Made by a program: the position numbers and the translations under genes. Below the pieces are notes generated by a model. It saw only the letters and a list, made by a program, of their open reading frames with translations, had not been told where the DNA came from and did no database searches. A DNA stretch of 64,000 nt from Solen grandis (lineage: Eukaryota; Mollusca; Bivalvia; Adapedonta; Solenidae), in assembly GCA_021229015.1 (NCBI GenBank), contig CM037777.1:56437957-56501956 (forward strand), given 5' to 3'. Below, one piece after another: positions 1-12,188 of this stretch (positions within the stretch are counted from its first letter, which is position 1; each line of letters opens with the position of its first letter).

Positions 1-603
1 TTAGTTTTTTGATGCTCCTGAAGACACTCCTTAACTTTCTAGTGAATTCCTTAAGCAATTTCTGAGATATAAGCTCGACAGTAGCTTGAATGCAAATATT
101 TAACCGAAAGTTAAAAGGGGGTCATCATTTTTAATATATTCCATCAAGTGTTATCTTCCTTTATAGTATGATACCATGCAAAACTTTAACCAAAATTTCT
201 AAGTTTAAAAGGGGCCATAATTTGTAACATATTCTATCAAGAGTTATCTACCATGAAAGTATGATACCCCTAAACATATTAAAGATGTTTCAAATCAATT
301 GCATGCCTGGATACTGAGATATAATCATGAGAGTATCTTGCATGCAAAACTTTAACCAAAATTTCTAAGTTAAAAAGGGGCCATAATTCATATTAAATTC
401 AGTCAAGAGTTATCTACCTTGGTTGTCTAATGTCCTGAACATATTTATAAACTTTCAAGTCAATACCATAAATGGTTATGAGATATAAGGTTGATAGTAA
501 CTTGCACGCAAAACTTTAACCAAAAGCTGCAACGCCAGTACCGACGCTGATGCAAGGGTGACTACAGTAGCTGTCATATTCTTCGAATAGTCGAGCTAAA
601 AAA
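1..603 (+). mobile_element. Tandem-core element, family F, right part
   Basis: The window opens inside a family F element. Degenerate units of about 170 bp recur, each with 'gcaaaactttaaccaaa' followed by 'ggggccataatt'. The right end at 571-597 has the hairpin TATTC-ttc-GAATA and the terminal motif GAATAGTCGAGC followed by TAAAA. The same end occurs at 20884-20903. No coding potential is seen. Confidence 0.8.
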
Positions 604-1180
604 GAGATGTTTAAAGTTTTCACTATATACATTTAAAAGTAAATTTGCCCGCCTCTGGCAGCCATGTTTTTTACGGATCAGAATAATTTTAGCAATCAAG
701 GAGCATCTGTACTAAAACATTTTGAAATCATGTAAAAATTAAATTGACCACTGTCTTCTTAGAATAAAATTTCTATATAGAGTATATAAGAAAAGTAGCC
801 AACCCCGAGGGTCCTCATTTTTCAAGGGATCAATTTTTTTTAGCGATTATGGTAGAGTACTATGAGGTGACCATTTGTGCTAAAAGGAAATTAAATTCTG
901 ACCGTTGGTTTCAGAGAAAAAGATTTTTGAAGTTTTTAAACTAAAATTCTGTTGGTTGGCATGGCAACCGGAATTCTGCACATATCCAGTTTATTTTAGC
1001 AACTTTTGTTGTGGTTCACTTAATGATGATCCATGCTAAGTTTCATCAATTTCTATCAGCAGTTTCAGAAGAGATGTTGTTAAAAGCAAATTGTTGACAA
1101 TGCATGTCGCACGAAGACAGACACAAGGTGATCCTATTAGCTCACCTTGAGCATATTGTGTGCTGGCGAGCAAAATATGG
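604..1180 (+). mobile_element. Tandem-core element, family E, decayed right part
   Basis: This stretch resembles 32520-32837: both have 'agcaacttttgt', 'agcaaattgttga' and a right end reading 'ggtgatc', 'agctc' and 'ccttgagca'. The terminal motif is damaged here ('gtgctggcgagca'). No gene was seen. Confidence 0.6.
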
Positions 1181-2115
1181 ATGGTTTCTCCATCACAGGC
1201 AATACCATCACAGACTTTAATGAAAATATATTTATAATATTAAAACCTCTATTTAGTTTTTTTCATTTTCATTTGCCATCACTTGGCTGATTCAATCACT
1301 CTAAGCACATGCTCTTAATTTATTGACTGAATTTACGAAATTGCTATCCTAAATTAGTGATGACACCCACGTGCGGAATGTGTCACACGGTACCGCATGC
1401 ACCAGCTTCTGGGCTACCGTATTCTATATTTAACAGATTTTGCCTAAGTTGCATTTATGAAACAAGTAACTGGTGTTGCACGTAACACATGAGTCCCCTA
1501 CCTGTGGGGTGCATAATTTTTTTGTTACCATAGCAACCAGAATTTTGGTTCAAGAAAAAAACAAACAAAGTGAAGTGCAGAATCTCCATACTGCCATCTA
1601 TTCATATCCCAAATTTCATAATATTATCTTTAAACCGTTTTTTTCCATCTATTCATATACCAAGTTTCAAAATATTATCTTAAATGGTTTTAAGTTATCA
1701 CAGGGTCCATAATACTGGACAGACTGACAAACGTCCGGACAGATGGACGGACGTTCTCACATATGGATACATATGTGGCTACCCTATTGTTCCTTCCATT
1801 GTTCTAATAGCCATGCAAGAGTAAATTATAGACATTTAAGAGAAAAGAACAAAGGATGCTAACCCTAACCCATTGTTCCCTAGCCCCTTAAGTATCTATA
1901 CATGAGCACGGACAGACAGACAGACAGACGGAGGGCAAACCTATAGTCCCCTCCTGTGTAAAAACCGGTTAGGGGACTAAAAAGCTTTTCCCATGTAATG
2001 TGACCTATACCTGATGTCAGAACCAAAAACTTCACCAACATTAATGATAAAGATTAGAAAATTATTTTTTTTTAATTACTACCAATCATCTGTGGATGAG
2101 CTGCTTTAAAACATC
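1181..2115 (+). repeat. Old copy of repeat R, split by a family I element
   Basis: Segments 1181-1465 and about 2060-2110 align by eye, in order, with 61650-62060 at the other end of the window. Shared landmarks are 'tttctcca', 'aaaacctctatttag', 'tgtcacacggtaccgcatgcacc' as a decayed form of the right-hand copy, and 'atcatctgtggatgagctgctt'. Many CG positions in the other copy read TG or CA here, so this copy is older. Family I (1473-1983) sits between the two parts. Confidence 0.6.
1473..1983 (+). mobile_element. Tandem-core-type element, family I
   Basis: The left hairpin GTGTT/AACAC is at 1473-1488 and the left motif AGTCCCCTA at 1492-1500. GACGGAC- and GACA-rich tracts lie at 1720-1755 and 1910-1932. 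The palindrome AACCGGTT is at 1963-1970, overlapping the right motif TAGGGGACT (1970-1978), which is the exact reverse complement of the left motif and is followed by AAAAA. It interrupts repeat R. Confidence 0.6.
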
Positions 2116-2250
2116 TTTTTTTTGAAATTCCTAAAGTCCATGAACAATAGATTTAAAGGTATCTTGGGCTGATAGCCATGCATTATCAAACATAGCTTAA
2201 GATAATCATGAATAAGCAACATTTTCCCCCATGCCTAGGTGCATACTCAC

Positions 2251-2438
2251 CATGTTCACCTTTCACCTCATCTACCATTGCTGTTGTACACCAAATATCA
2301 TAACTCTCCTCCTCAAGCCACTGTTTGACCTCTGACCCCTGCATAAACACAATCACCTGCTTAGTTACACTATCTATCACAAATGATAATACTGACCAAA
2401 TAGCAGAGCAACTACTTCCGCTATGACTAACATACACG
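2251..2438 (-). CDS. Candidate internal exon of an unrecognised gene
   Basis: On the minus strand a 188-nt open segment lies between a good acceptor (aaatcacag) and a consensus donor (gtgagt). The only open frame gives 62 whole codons, with a single base left over at each end, so it would begin at codon position 3 and end in phase 1. The peptide is hydrophobic, then acidic, with SHSGSSCSAIWSVLSF near the start and QGSEVKQWLEEESYDIW in the middle. I do not recognise the family. It looks like a compact folded domain rather than repeat translation, and it matches no other repeat in the window. It could share a gene with the exon at 21126-21232, but the phases require at least one exon between them. 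Confidence 0.5.
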
Positions 2439-2487
2439 CTGTGATTTCCCTTGGCTGATGTTCTTATTAAAATCCAATCTCTTACTG

Positions 2488-2795
2488 TTTGTTTGTTGGG
2501 TTTAATGTTCCACTGACAGTATTTCAGTCATTTAGGGACAATGTCTACTTGAAACAGATATAGTGCTGCCACACTGCAGTATCACGCCATAGACATGTGG
2601 CACGATATCACACCCAGTCACATTATCCTGATGCAAACCAGTCCTACAACTACCCTTAAATGCTGAGCACCAAGCAAGGGAGATATACCAGTAACATTTT
2701 TTAACGACTTTGGTATGTCGTGGCCGGGGATCAAACCCACGACCTCCCACTCCCGAGATGGACGCTCTAACCACTCAGCCACCAGGGATGGTGTG
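2488..2795 (-). mobile_element. tRNA-derived SINE, family C
   Basis: On the minus strand the head reads like a tRNA: A-box-like 'tggctgagtggttagagc', then a B box around 'gggtttgatcccc'. The body contains 'ccaaagtcg', 'ttggtgctcagca', 'aggataatgtgactgggtg', and a tail ending 'aacaaacaaac'. Related copies lie at 12347, 15140, 24700, 26890, 35628, 46613, 54098 and 54676. Confidence 0.8.
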
Positions 2796-2950
2796 GTCAG
2801 TCTTAAATAGGATCTTTAATTTCACTTATGATAATAACGTATTCATGTATGAAACAGTATCTGTTGTTATTATATAGTTAATCCTTCTATACATATTTTA
2901 TCTTTAAACATAATACTTAAAATAACAAATGTTAACTGACTGTTTCTAAC

Positions 2951-3370
2951 TAGAACTGCCATTGTCAGGGCGCAAATACCCCCACATGCAGTTTTGTCAC
3001 AGGGATTTTAAAATGATGCGAATGAGGGTTACAGTTCTTGTGCACTGCACTTCCCTTCAATGAGATCTATCCACATATGGAGTTTCATCTTGATACCTTT
3101 TATCCTTTTTGAGTTATGGGCCAGACAAAAAATAAATATAAAAATTTACAAAGGGCAATAACCCCAAATTATAAAATAAAAGTTACAGTTCTTGGTCACT
3201 GCACTTCATCTCAGTGAGATCTATCCACATATAAGGTTTCATCTTGTTATCTTTATACTTTTTTAGTTATGGTCTGGAAAAAAAAACAACACACACAACA
3301 GACGCCCGCGCTAATGGACAGACAGACAAGCTGAATCCAGTATACCCTCCTTGTTTGGGGGTATAATGCT
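2951..3370 (+). mobile_element. Tandem-core element, family G, short copy
   Basis: The left end 'tagaactgccattgtc' and 'gcaaatacccccac' match 12797-12830. Two core units carry 'gagatctatccacatat' and 'tttcatcttg'. The right end 'gctgaatccagtatacc' runs to 'gggggtataat', as at 14290-14336. Confidence 0.75.
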
Positions 3371-3717
3371 ATTATGTACACCATATAGTTATAACTAGAG
3401 CTATCACTGAAGGTGATTAATACCCCTGCAAAACGTTTTGATACAGGAGAAGTCAGATTCCAGGCAGGTAGATAAGAACCTATATACATAGTATATTGGT
3501 TATGATAGTAAGTAATAAGTAAGTTAAGTATTTATTTAAAGTGGATAGAGAGTCAGTCATGGTTATGGCACAGTAGTTTAAAAGTGTAGAGTTACAGTTC
3601 TTGGACATTGCACTTCTCCTAGTCGCCATCTGTTTGTAGACATTTTAAGTTTCATGTAGAGTATCCGAGTTATGTTCGGGACAAGAAAAAAAAAAATTAA
3701 CAAAGGGAGATAATTAA

Positions 3718-5398
3718 ACAAGAGGGCCAAGATGGCCCTAAAGACGCTCACCTGAGGACATTTGTGCTGACCAAGTTTGAGGAAGATTGAATCAAAATTG
3801 TGGCCTCCAGTGTGTAAACAAGGTTTTTCTAAGATTTGACCTACTGACCTACTTTTCAATCGCTTTTTAGGTCTGTTAGATTAATGATCTTCGATAATTC
3901 GTTGAAATTTCTGAAGAGAATCGTATACCTACCAAACTGAAACGGCAATGGAGGGCTGAATAGTTTCCTAATTTTTCATTGGTTAATAATATTATAACCT
4001 AAAACGACCGAATGTGTTTTTATTACCAACAATACGATTATCTGTACTTTCATATCTTTCTTAAAGAAAACCTTTATTTAATATACAATTGACACAATAT
4101 ATTCTCTTAGTCTTTTTATCATTTTATTTAATCATAGATACTGATTTTAATATAAAACATATATCAAGTATGTAATTTAAAGTAAAAAGTGATCAAAAGG
4201 GCCAAATTTTTATATTCTCTTAGTCTTTTTATCATTTTATTTATACATATATGAATTATGTGGGTACGGACCACTAGGACCATATTTCACATCAAATCTA
4301 TAGATTAAGCTCTAGGTCTTTTCCTATGTAACTCTATGTGAAACAAGTGACCACTGGTGCGGGGTCATTTATCACCGTAAGGCTATGATTTGAACAATCT
4401 TGGTAATGAACCATTAGATGATGCTACATACCAAATATCTAAGCTCTGGGCCTTATGGATTTACAGAAGAAATTTTTAGGTCTTTTCCTATGTAACTCTA
4501 TGTGAAACAAGTGACCCCTGGTGCGGGGGCATTTATCACCATAGGGCTATGATTTGAACAATCTTGGTAATGAACCATTAGATGATGCTACATACCAAAT
4601 ATCTAAGCTCTGGGCCTTATGGATTTACAGAAGAAGATTTTAAGAGATTTTCCTATATAACTCTATGTAAAACAAGTGACCCCTGGTGCGGGGGCATTTA
4701 TCACCATAGGGCTATGATTTGAACAATCTTGGTAATGAACCATTAGATGATGCTACATACCAAATATCTAAGCTCTGGGCCTTATGGATTTACAGAAGAA
4801 GATTTTTAAGATTTTCCTATATAACTCTATGTAAAACAAGTGACCCCTGGTGCGGGGGCATTTATCACCATAGGGCTATGATTTGAACAATCTTGGTAAT
4901 GAACCATTAGATGATGCTACATACCAAATATCTAAGCTCTAGGCCTTATGGATTTATAGAAGAAGATTTTTAAAGATTTTCCTATATAACTCTATGTAAA
5001 ACAAGTGACCCCTGGTGCGGGGGCATTTATCACCATAGGGCTATGATTTGTACAATCTTGGTAATGGCCCATAAGATGATGCTACATACCAAATATCTAA
5101 GCTCTAGGCCTTGCAGTTTTGCAGAAGAAGATTTTCAAAGTTTGAGTTTTTAAAATCTATTTTTAGCTCCTGTGACCTACTTTTTCAACCAATCTCAATA
5201 ATTTGTACAACTTTGATAGAGGGCATCATAAGGATGATTTCTGTGAAGTTTGGTCAAAATCCCTTCAGCGGTTCAGGAGATGTTCTTTAAAGCAAATTGT
5301 TGACGACGGATGGACGCACGCACGCACGCACGACGGACGACGGACAAAAGGTGATCACAATAGCTCACCTTGAGCACTTCGTGCTCAGGTGAGCTAAA
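3718..5398 (+). mobile_element. Tandem-core element, family E, full-length
   Basis: The left hairpin AGGGCCA-aga-TGGCCCT is at 3723-3739 and the left motif GCTCACCTGAG at 3746-3756. An internal tandem array runs from 4330 to 5130, then a GACG/CACG-rich tract at 5305-5345. The right hairpin GAGCAC-ttc-GTGCTC is at 5372-5386. The right motif CTCAGGTGAGC (5384-5394) is the exact reverse complement of the left motif and is followed by TAAAA. It interrupts a family G element. Confidence 0.85.
4330..5130 (+). repeat. 165-bp tandem array inside family E
   Basis: The phrase 'aagctctgggcctta' recurs at 4441, 4605, 4770, 4934 and 5099, giving unit lengths of 164-165 bp. Inner units are nearly identical ('aacaagtgacccctggtgc', 'gaaccattagatgatgct'). 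The edge units are more diverged, the usual pattern for arrays homogenised from the centre. Confidence 0.9.
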
Positions 5399-6079
5399 AG
5401 GGAAGAGTTACAGTTCTTGGACACTGCACTTTTCCTAGTCGCCATCTGTTTACATTTTAAGTTTCAAGATACTACCTTGTATAATTTTCAAGTTATGTTC
5501 TGGACAAAAAAAAAACCCAGAAGTAAATAAAGGGACATAATCAAAAAGGGACCAGGGCAATAACTCTGCCATCCTTGAGACAACTCAAGTGAAATTTATG
5601 TCATGCATCTCTCAAGCTGATTATGAATGCACATACAAAATTTGAACTAAATCAGTTAAGAAATGTAGAGGAAGATTGTGTCACAAGATATTTAGAGTCG
5701 AATCAGGGACAATAACTCTGTAATCCTTGAGATAATTCAAGTGAAATTTATGTCACGCACTTCTCCAGCTGATTATCAATGCACACACAAAATTTGAACT
5801 GAATCGGTTAAGAAATGTAGAAGTTCGTGTCACAAGATATTTAGAGTCGATTCAGGGGCAATAATTCTGTAATCCTTGCGATAACTTAAGTAAAATTTAA
5901 GTCATGCACCTCTCCACCTGATTATAAATGCTCAGACAAAATTTGAACCAAATTGGTTAAGAAATATAGAAGTAGTTTGCTTCATAAGCTTTTGGGATGG
6001 ACAGACGGACCAACTCCTATATACCCCCTCTCAAACTTCATTTGTGGGGGTATAATTATTCTAAATAATAACTTTTCAT

Positions 6080-7148
6080 TGGTATTCAACTTCCAAAGTA
6101 TGATTTTGTCTCACCATGAGGAACAGGAACATATATGGTTTAGGGGTGGGGATGGTAAGTAAATTTGAGGGGGCAGGACCTGCCCCTTGATGACCTCAAG
6201 GGACACCAAAGTAGTGCCATTCAATCCAACTCACTATGAGGAACAGGAATATATATGGTTTAGGAGTGGGGAACTGAAGTTTTTGACATACAGTCAAACT
6301 TGCTGAAACGACCACGTATTTAAGCGACTTTTTTTTTTCTTAAATGACTATTTAATTTTCCCCCAAAAGAATTTACTCTAAATATCTATTTTATTAAACG
6401 ACTTTTCCTTTACGCTACCAGTGACTGCTAATTAGCACTCACGGCCAACTAAAACAAACACGTTTTCAGCGACCCCTGTTTGCTGAAGGATGTAATGAGC
6501 AATCAGCTGTGTACCATTTTTTGCTTGACTGACCCCACCTGGGTGCTATTCATGACCCCCATTGCTGTATAGATTATTCCACACACTGTCTAAAAGTACT
6601 TTAGCCATTTGCAACAAAAAGACAATAGACAGGACTCGAAAAATGCAGAAAGTAATCGCATCTTATTTACTCATCTGAGTACTTCAAAGGCGTCTCTTTG
6701 AATTAAATGGCCACTCATTAAATAAACTGTTTTAAATGGTAAACACTTTGAACCAAACAATAGCATGGAGTCATCGCAATTTTAATCCAAGTTTAATACA
6801 GATTACCTTTTAATACCGTATGCACATTTTCAATTCTGAAATCAATGTGTCATGTCGAAACAGAAAGTGCTGATTCTACATGAATGACTGAATGTGACTG
6901 AACTATCAAAAGTTAGAGTTCTAGGAAAATTGCCGAGGAATAAGTTGTTGGAAAAACACAGTTTCAGTCCATTCTCAAGCGCAAAGCTGAGGTTTTAGAT
7001 GACTAAGAGAGTATTGTAAATGGAGACAGGAAAATGCGACATTGATTGCCCTGGAACTTTTTAGTGCATTATTTTTTAATCTACAAATAATGAATAAAAA
7101 GACTGTGTATAGGATTAAGTTGTTTATTTCTTCTCTTTTCTTAATAAC

Positions 7149-7179
<31 letters not shown>

Positions 7180-7860
7180 TTACTCAAGTAAAAATAACTT
7201 TATACACACAATAAATCAACAACAACATACTTCTTGTAAACATGCACACACACACACACTATTATATTGATAACACAATGAATTAAAGGAGAAAGAAAGA
7301 AGGGGGAATTCAACAGCAAAAATACACCAGCATAACACACTCATTTATATAATTAAATATGTCAGTATTTTAAACACTATCATGAAAATCAAAAGTAAGA
7401 TATCTTATTAAGAGACCGTTTTATTGAGAGACCACTTAAATAATTTCCCATGGGCGGTTGATTAAAACAAGTTTGACTGTATAAGGCCATAAGGAAATGT
7501 TAGGGGGCGGGGCCTGCCCCTGGGTGACCTCAGGGGACATCAAAGTAGTGCCATTCAATCTGTCTCATCATGAGGAACAGGAATATATATGGTTTAGGGG
7601 TGAGGATCTGAACAATTTTTTAGATATAAGGCGGTAAGTAAATTTTAGAGGGCAAGGCCTGCCCCTGGGTGACTTCGGGGGACACAAAAGTAGTACTATT
7701 CAATCTTCATTTTAGGAACAAAAGAATAAATGATTCAGGGTTTAAAATATTTAACCAAAATACATTTTTATGCAAAAATCCATCTTTGAGGGGGCGGGGC
7801 CTGACCCCCAGGGATCCCCCATTTACAAAAATCAGGGAGGCCCCACTACTCACTGAGGAC
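6080..7860 (+). repeat. Short tandem repeat array split by a pogo-type MITE
   Basis: Units carry 'gaggaacaggaatatatat', 'ggtttaggggtg', 'ggcctgcccctgggtga' and 'aagtagtgccattcaatc'. Parts occur at 6115-6285 and resume at 7482-7860. The element at 6289-7481 therefore inserted into a pre-existing array. G-rich phrases such as 'gggggcggggcc' recur near 7503 and 7790. Confidence 0.7.
6289..7481. mobile_element. TA-flanked MITE, pogo/Tigger-like
   Basis: The left end TA-CAGTCAAACTTG and the right end CAAGTTTGACTG-TA are perfect inverted repeats of about 12 bp plus the TA target. A second, subterminal similarity ('accacgtatttaagcgac' against 'gagagaccacttaaataa') extends the inversion. The interior has no long ORF but carries (GA)n at about 7147-7178 and (CA)n near 7243. 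The TIR style and TA target fit Tc1/mariner-superfamily pogo elements; the family label is inferred. Partial relatives lie at 37425 and 52195. Confidence 0.75.
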
Positions 7861-8278
7861 TAAAAGTGTGTGAATTATTGTAAAGACAGGTCGAGCTGCC
7901 TCTGAGATATGGCTATACAAAGTTGCCAGCACGAGGAAGATGAATAATAATTAGAATCGCTATCACGATATCATCAGTTTTCGTGAAAGCAATTCATTCA
8001 GTTCACAAGTCGCATGATTCGAAAAATATATTTCTTCGTTCACTGGCTTGTTGAATAGTGTTTAACAGTGATCTTTCAAACATTTTTGTCGCAATGTTTA
8101 AGCAGACTTTTTACCCAGTAGAATATTTTGATTATTACTGTCAATTATGAAGTCGCAAACTTGAATTTTTTTATGGAATTTGGTCAGAGCCATGTTAGAT
8201 GTGTGTGTTGCTTTATGATGGCGACAAACGACAATTGTAATCAATAAACAACAATTGCAAACGATACACAACAGTATA
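7861..8278. other. Stretch with no feature recognised
   Basis: AT-rich sequence without long ORFs, splice-bounded coding segments or recognised repeats. Confidence 0.5.
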
Positions 8279-9009
8279 CAAGAGGGCCAAGATGGCCCTT
8301 GATCACTCACCTGAGAAAGATGATTGCTTAAGAAATAAAGATGCTAGAGTGTAAAAGTGAAATCTGGCTTTTTTTATGGTGAAAAGGGCATAACTCCTAA
8401 ATTAACAAGTCAATATCAGTTATAATTGAACCCGATTGCGAGATTATGGGCATAAACATTGTTTTAAAGTTTAAAAAAGATTGTTATAAAAATGAAGTTG
8501 GTAGAGAATAAACAAAGTGAAATCTTGCATTTTTTGTATTAAAAGGGCATAACTCCTGACCTAAATGGCCCATCTCAGCCACATTGAACTCAATTAAGAC
8601 ATTATTGTCATTAACAATGTCATAAAGTTTGAAGATGATTGCTCAAAAGATGAAGATGCTAGAGTGTAAACTATGTGAAATCTGGCATTTTTTTAATATT
8701 GAAAGGGGCTTAACTTCTGACCTTATTCGTAACCCCGTATATTTTGTACGTATATGTCTTGCAAATCGTATGCAGCAAAGAGATTATTCTATCTGATCTC
8801 TAACAATTTGAATTATAAGCAAAAGAGTCATTTCAAGCAAAGCGCCCCCAAGCGGAACAAGAGGGCCATGATGGCCCCGGATCGCTCACCTGGTATCATT
8901 AGGCTATGTAAAATCAAGTGACCCCTGGGGCAGAGCCAATTTTGACCCCAGGGTCATGATTTTGAACAAACTTGGTAGAGGTCATTACCATGTTCATACC
9001 ACATATCTA
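8279..9009 (+). mobile_element. Family E elements, cut by an assembly gap
   Basis: There are two left ends: 'caagagggccaagatggccc' at 8279 and a variant 'gaacaagagggccatgatgg' at 8857, each followed by 'tcactcacctgag' or 'cgctcacctgg'. The second copy enters the 165-bp-type core ('caagtgacccctggggcag') just before the N run. The gap therefore falls in a tandem-repeat element. Confidence 0.7.
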
Positions 9010-9109
9010 NNNNNNNNNNNNNNNNNNNNNNNNNNNNNNNNNNNNNNNNNNNNNNNNNNNNNNNNNNNNNNNNNNNNNNNNNNNNNNNNNNNNNNNNNNN
9101 NNNNNNNNN
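9010..9109. other. Assembly gap, 100 N
   Basis: Exactly 100 N, the same length as the second gap, so its size is probably arbitrary. Its left flank is a family E core repeat and its right flank is unrelated AT-rich DNA. Confidence 0.95.
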
Positions 9110-9700
9110 TGATGACAATACCTTTATTTATTTTGTGTTTTTTTTGGTACACAGTCAAGCTAAAAAGGAGGGCAAACCTCCAGAAAGGGAAAGAAAACCT
9201 ACCACAACGGACAAAGTCACAGAAATGCTTATGGACATATGATAAAACAAGTGACCAGAAATTTCAGCAGCTTGAGCTGTTTTTTTAAAAAAAACAAAAA
9301 ACATATAACCACCTGTACCTTGCCAATGCCCAACTCTACATAACATTAAATGGAAATCCACCAATAAATACAAGTTACTTGAGATATCCTGCTGGCAGTC
9401 TGACAGAAAAACTTGAAGGAAATCATAATTTCTTCAACAGAGACAGGTAAAAATAACATTTCAGAAGACGTAAAATGTAATAATTACACACTGTTCAACA
9501 TGCATTTAGTTACAGAGAAACAGCTGAAGATCAAAGTGGAGTACAACCTGTTGTATGCATGACGTGTGATAGCTGATCATATGGTAGTTCTGTCAATGTT
9601 CCTCATATATTTACCTCTGTGCTGACAGAACAGCAGGGACTAGTTAAGCTATATATTTTCCTCACAAACACCCCTGATTTTATACCATGCTGAAACCCTA
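9110..9700. other. Stretch with no feature recognised
   Basis: No recognised repeat. The plus-strand open stretch near 9160-9290 gives a lysine-rich peptide without family similarity or convincing splice sites. Confidence 0.4.
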
Positions 9701-9702
9701 TA

Positions 9703-10125
9703 CCTCATATAGCCCTTTATTTCATGAATATTAATTCATGAACAAATTAATAGTTTGATGAATACTTATTTATTGAACTTGAAATGATCTATATGAAACA
9801 AGGGGCTTTTATTTGCTTTGCAGACTGTGTAAAATCTGAGCTATACTGTATGAGCAAACTGGGGAGCTAGACACTGGTCAGATGGCTCCTGGAAGGAGCT
9901 GTCTGATCTGGGTCTGCTCTGTTTGCCAAACAAATCTATATTAAATAAAAGGTTTTGACATACCAGGGTCTTGATCATAGATTATTATAGCTCAGACTCT
10001 AAATACTCTACATGGCAAAGAAAAACCCACTGTTTCCATTACCATTTAATTTTCATTAAATGAATATTCAATGAGTGAAAAATATGTATCGGTATATATG
10101 AATATTCATGAGGTAAAGGATTAGG
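9703..10125. mobile_element. MITE family B, decayed copy
   Basis: The left side reads 'ccctttatttcatgaatatt' and the right side 'atgaatattcatgaggtaaa'. Inside are 'ggagctgtctgatc' and 'gggtctgctctgtttgcc', shared with the copies at 22388 and 42356. No TTAA is clear at the ends here. Confidence 0.55.
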
Positions 10126-10968
10126 ACTTTTGGAGACCCTGACTGAAAGCCATTATCAAACTAAAAGGATATCTCATGCATCTTAAATGGGTGACAATCT
10201 AAATACTTTCCTTTCACCTCATACAGATGGATGAGTAGAAACTATACAGAGTATAAGACATAATCAGCCTGTAAGTAATTTGCATACTTTCAAGCCTGCA
10301 ATTATATAATGGTTTTCTAATGGTTGAAGAGGCCATCATAATTATTTCTTGTTACCTTTCACGTGATCAACAGGACTTAGTTTATCATCTACACAATCTC
10401 CATATCCCTCTCCTCCTAACACCCCCTTCTCTCTCTCTCTCTTAAACATACATTTTAAATTTTTTTGTTTGTTTGTTGTTTTTTCTTCTGAATGAATTAA
10501 TGACAAACAAGTGGCATTATCATAAAAACAATTATATGTAAATTCATAAATTTGCATTTTGTGCTAAGAGAGAGGGTGACTGAAAATGAAGCAGTTCTAT
10601 TGATAACTTATAACAATCAAATATGCCAGCAGCACAAAATTTATATCCTACTGCTTAATGCTATTAGCTAATGGTTTTCCACAGTCAATGAATTTCCTGG
10701 TGCACAAAAAAAATAGGTCATTTAGAAATCTCCCAAGTGGACAAATAACTGCTGAGCTATTGATTAAGAGTACTACATTCGACCACATTAACCTAATTAT
10801 CAATCATAAAACCACTGAGCCTTTCTCTTATTCACAGCAACATCAGGAAGGTCTGCCCTACATGTATGTATGTCAGACCACTTCAAACTGTACAGAGATC
10901 AAGCTCTCTGAAAATCTCCTCTAATGACATTTTGCATGGACTCAGAAACACATAGTACACATTTTCAA
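10126..10968. other. Stretch with no feature recognised
   Basis: Low-complexity CT/GA and T-rich tracts near 10430-10480. The open frame at 10658-10924 on the plus strand resembles no family I know. Confidence 0.4.
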
Positions 10969-12188
10969 TAGGGCTGAAACGGTACAGGACCCTCACAGTT
11001 CGGTTCGGTACACGGTATTGGGGTTTCGGTCCGGTACATTTTCGGTACATTTCTTCTCCTTGCTGATAATTTTAATTCTCACTCAAGGGTTTCAATAAGA
11101 CCCAATATCAGGAATTTTTTAACAATAGCCATTATATCAAATTATCTATTTTGATATAAAATCCATTTCAACAGCCTATGTTGTTGTAAGATTTTTTGTG
11201 TGATTAATTATGTTGTTGGTATTCACATTGTTTGATAACTGATTATCAGACTAGTATGATAAAATAAATCAATATTCTACTTTTCACACACATTTTCCTT
11301 ACATACTTTTTATACTATTTTTTCATTGATTTTACATACCTTACACACAGTACTCTAAGATCATCCATGGCTATTTATGAAAACAAAAGAGATCAATTAT
11401 GTAAAATAATACCCTACGGTTTCAAACTTTGTTTACAAGCATAGTTCCTTTCTTAGAGTACATATTCAGCGGAGAGAGTTGATATAAATGTTTGTTTGTG
11501 TATGTGTTTTTTATCGGACAAAGAGTTTTGATGTGCTCTGTTTCTTTTTCCTGTGCGTTTTAAAAAGTTAAGTAAAATCCGCGAAAACTGATGACATTTT
11601 CAAACACACATGTCTGATTACATTTTATGTTCAAGGCTCAAGATATGCGTGTATCTAGTCTGAAGAATATTAAAAACATATTCTCTTACCTTTAAATCAA
11701 GATTAAAAGGATTACCATTTGCTTTTTCAAAAGTAAAATCGGCAATTTTTCTCATTTGAACGTTCGCCAATCTAGCAGTAATTGTTGACTTTTAATGCAA
11801 ACTGATGAAACAAACATATCAGTTATTGAGAAAAGTGAAATAAAAAATGTTGAGGATATCTAGGCAATATATTTTCATTATTTTGTTCTCGAGGGAAATT
11901 GTTACGATGACATTAGACTTTGTTGTTGTTGTTGTTGTTGCCATTACATGTAATGTCCTCTTGTTTCAATCAAGCAGTCTGGTACTGTTAATGATTTCAC
12001 TGCAGCTGCCCTTACAATCTCGTATTTTAAGCATATTTTACCTGATAAATGCCTACTTATGCAACATTTCACTGGATTTGCTTTTTGGCCTCGGTACGAA
12101 CTGTAACCTAACTTAAATGGACCGTGTACCGTACCATGAGACATAATACCGCGGTACGTCCGTACCGAACTATACCGTTTCACCTCTA
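10969..12188. mobile_element. hAT-type MITE with 8-bp target duplication
   Basis: Terminal inverted repeats are TAGGGCTGAAACGGTA at the left and TACCGTTTCACCTCTA at the right (two mismatches over 16). Subterminal 'cggtac' motifs occur at both ends (10985-11050 and 12085-12170). The 8-mer ATTTTCAA lies immediately outside both ends (10961-10968 and 12189-12196), an exact target-site duplication of hAT length. The 1.2-kb interior has a short GTT run near 11922 and no transposase, so it is non-autonomous. Confidence 0.9.

Larger units (their letters stand above)
3392..6060 (+). mobile_element. Family G variant, split by a family E element
   Basis: The left end is 'actagagctatcactgaag' plus 'taatacccc' near 3392. 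The core phrase 'gagttacagttcttgg' with 'cctagtcgccatctgtt' occurs at 3586 and again at 5405, on either side of the family E copy (3718-5398). After that come about three units of roughly 150 bp ('taactctgtaatccttgag'). The right end near 6010-6055 is 'tataccccctc' to 'gtgggggtataatt'. Confidence 0.7.

Noticed and set aside
4330..5130. Regular direct repeats that might suggest a CRISPR array
   Set aside because: The 165-bp units are continuous with no unique spacers. This is a satellite-like core inside a transposon.
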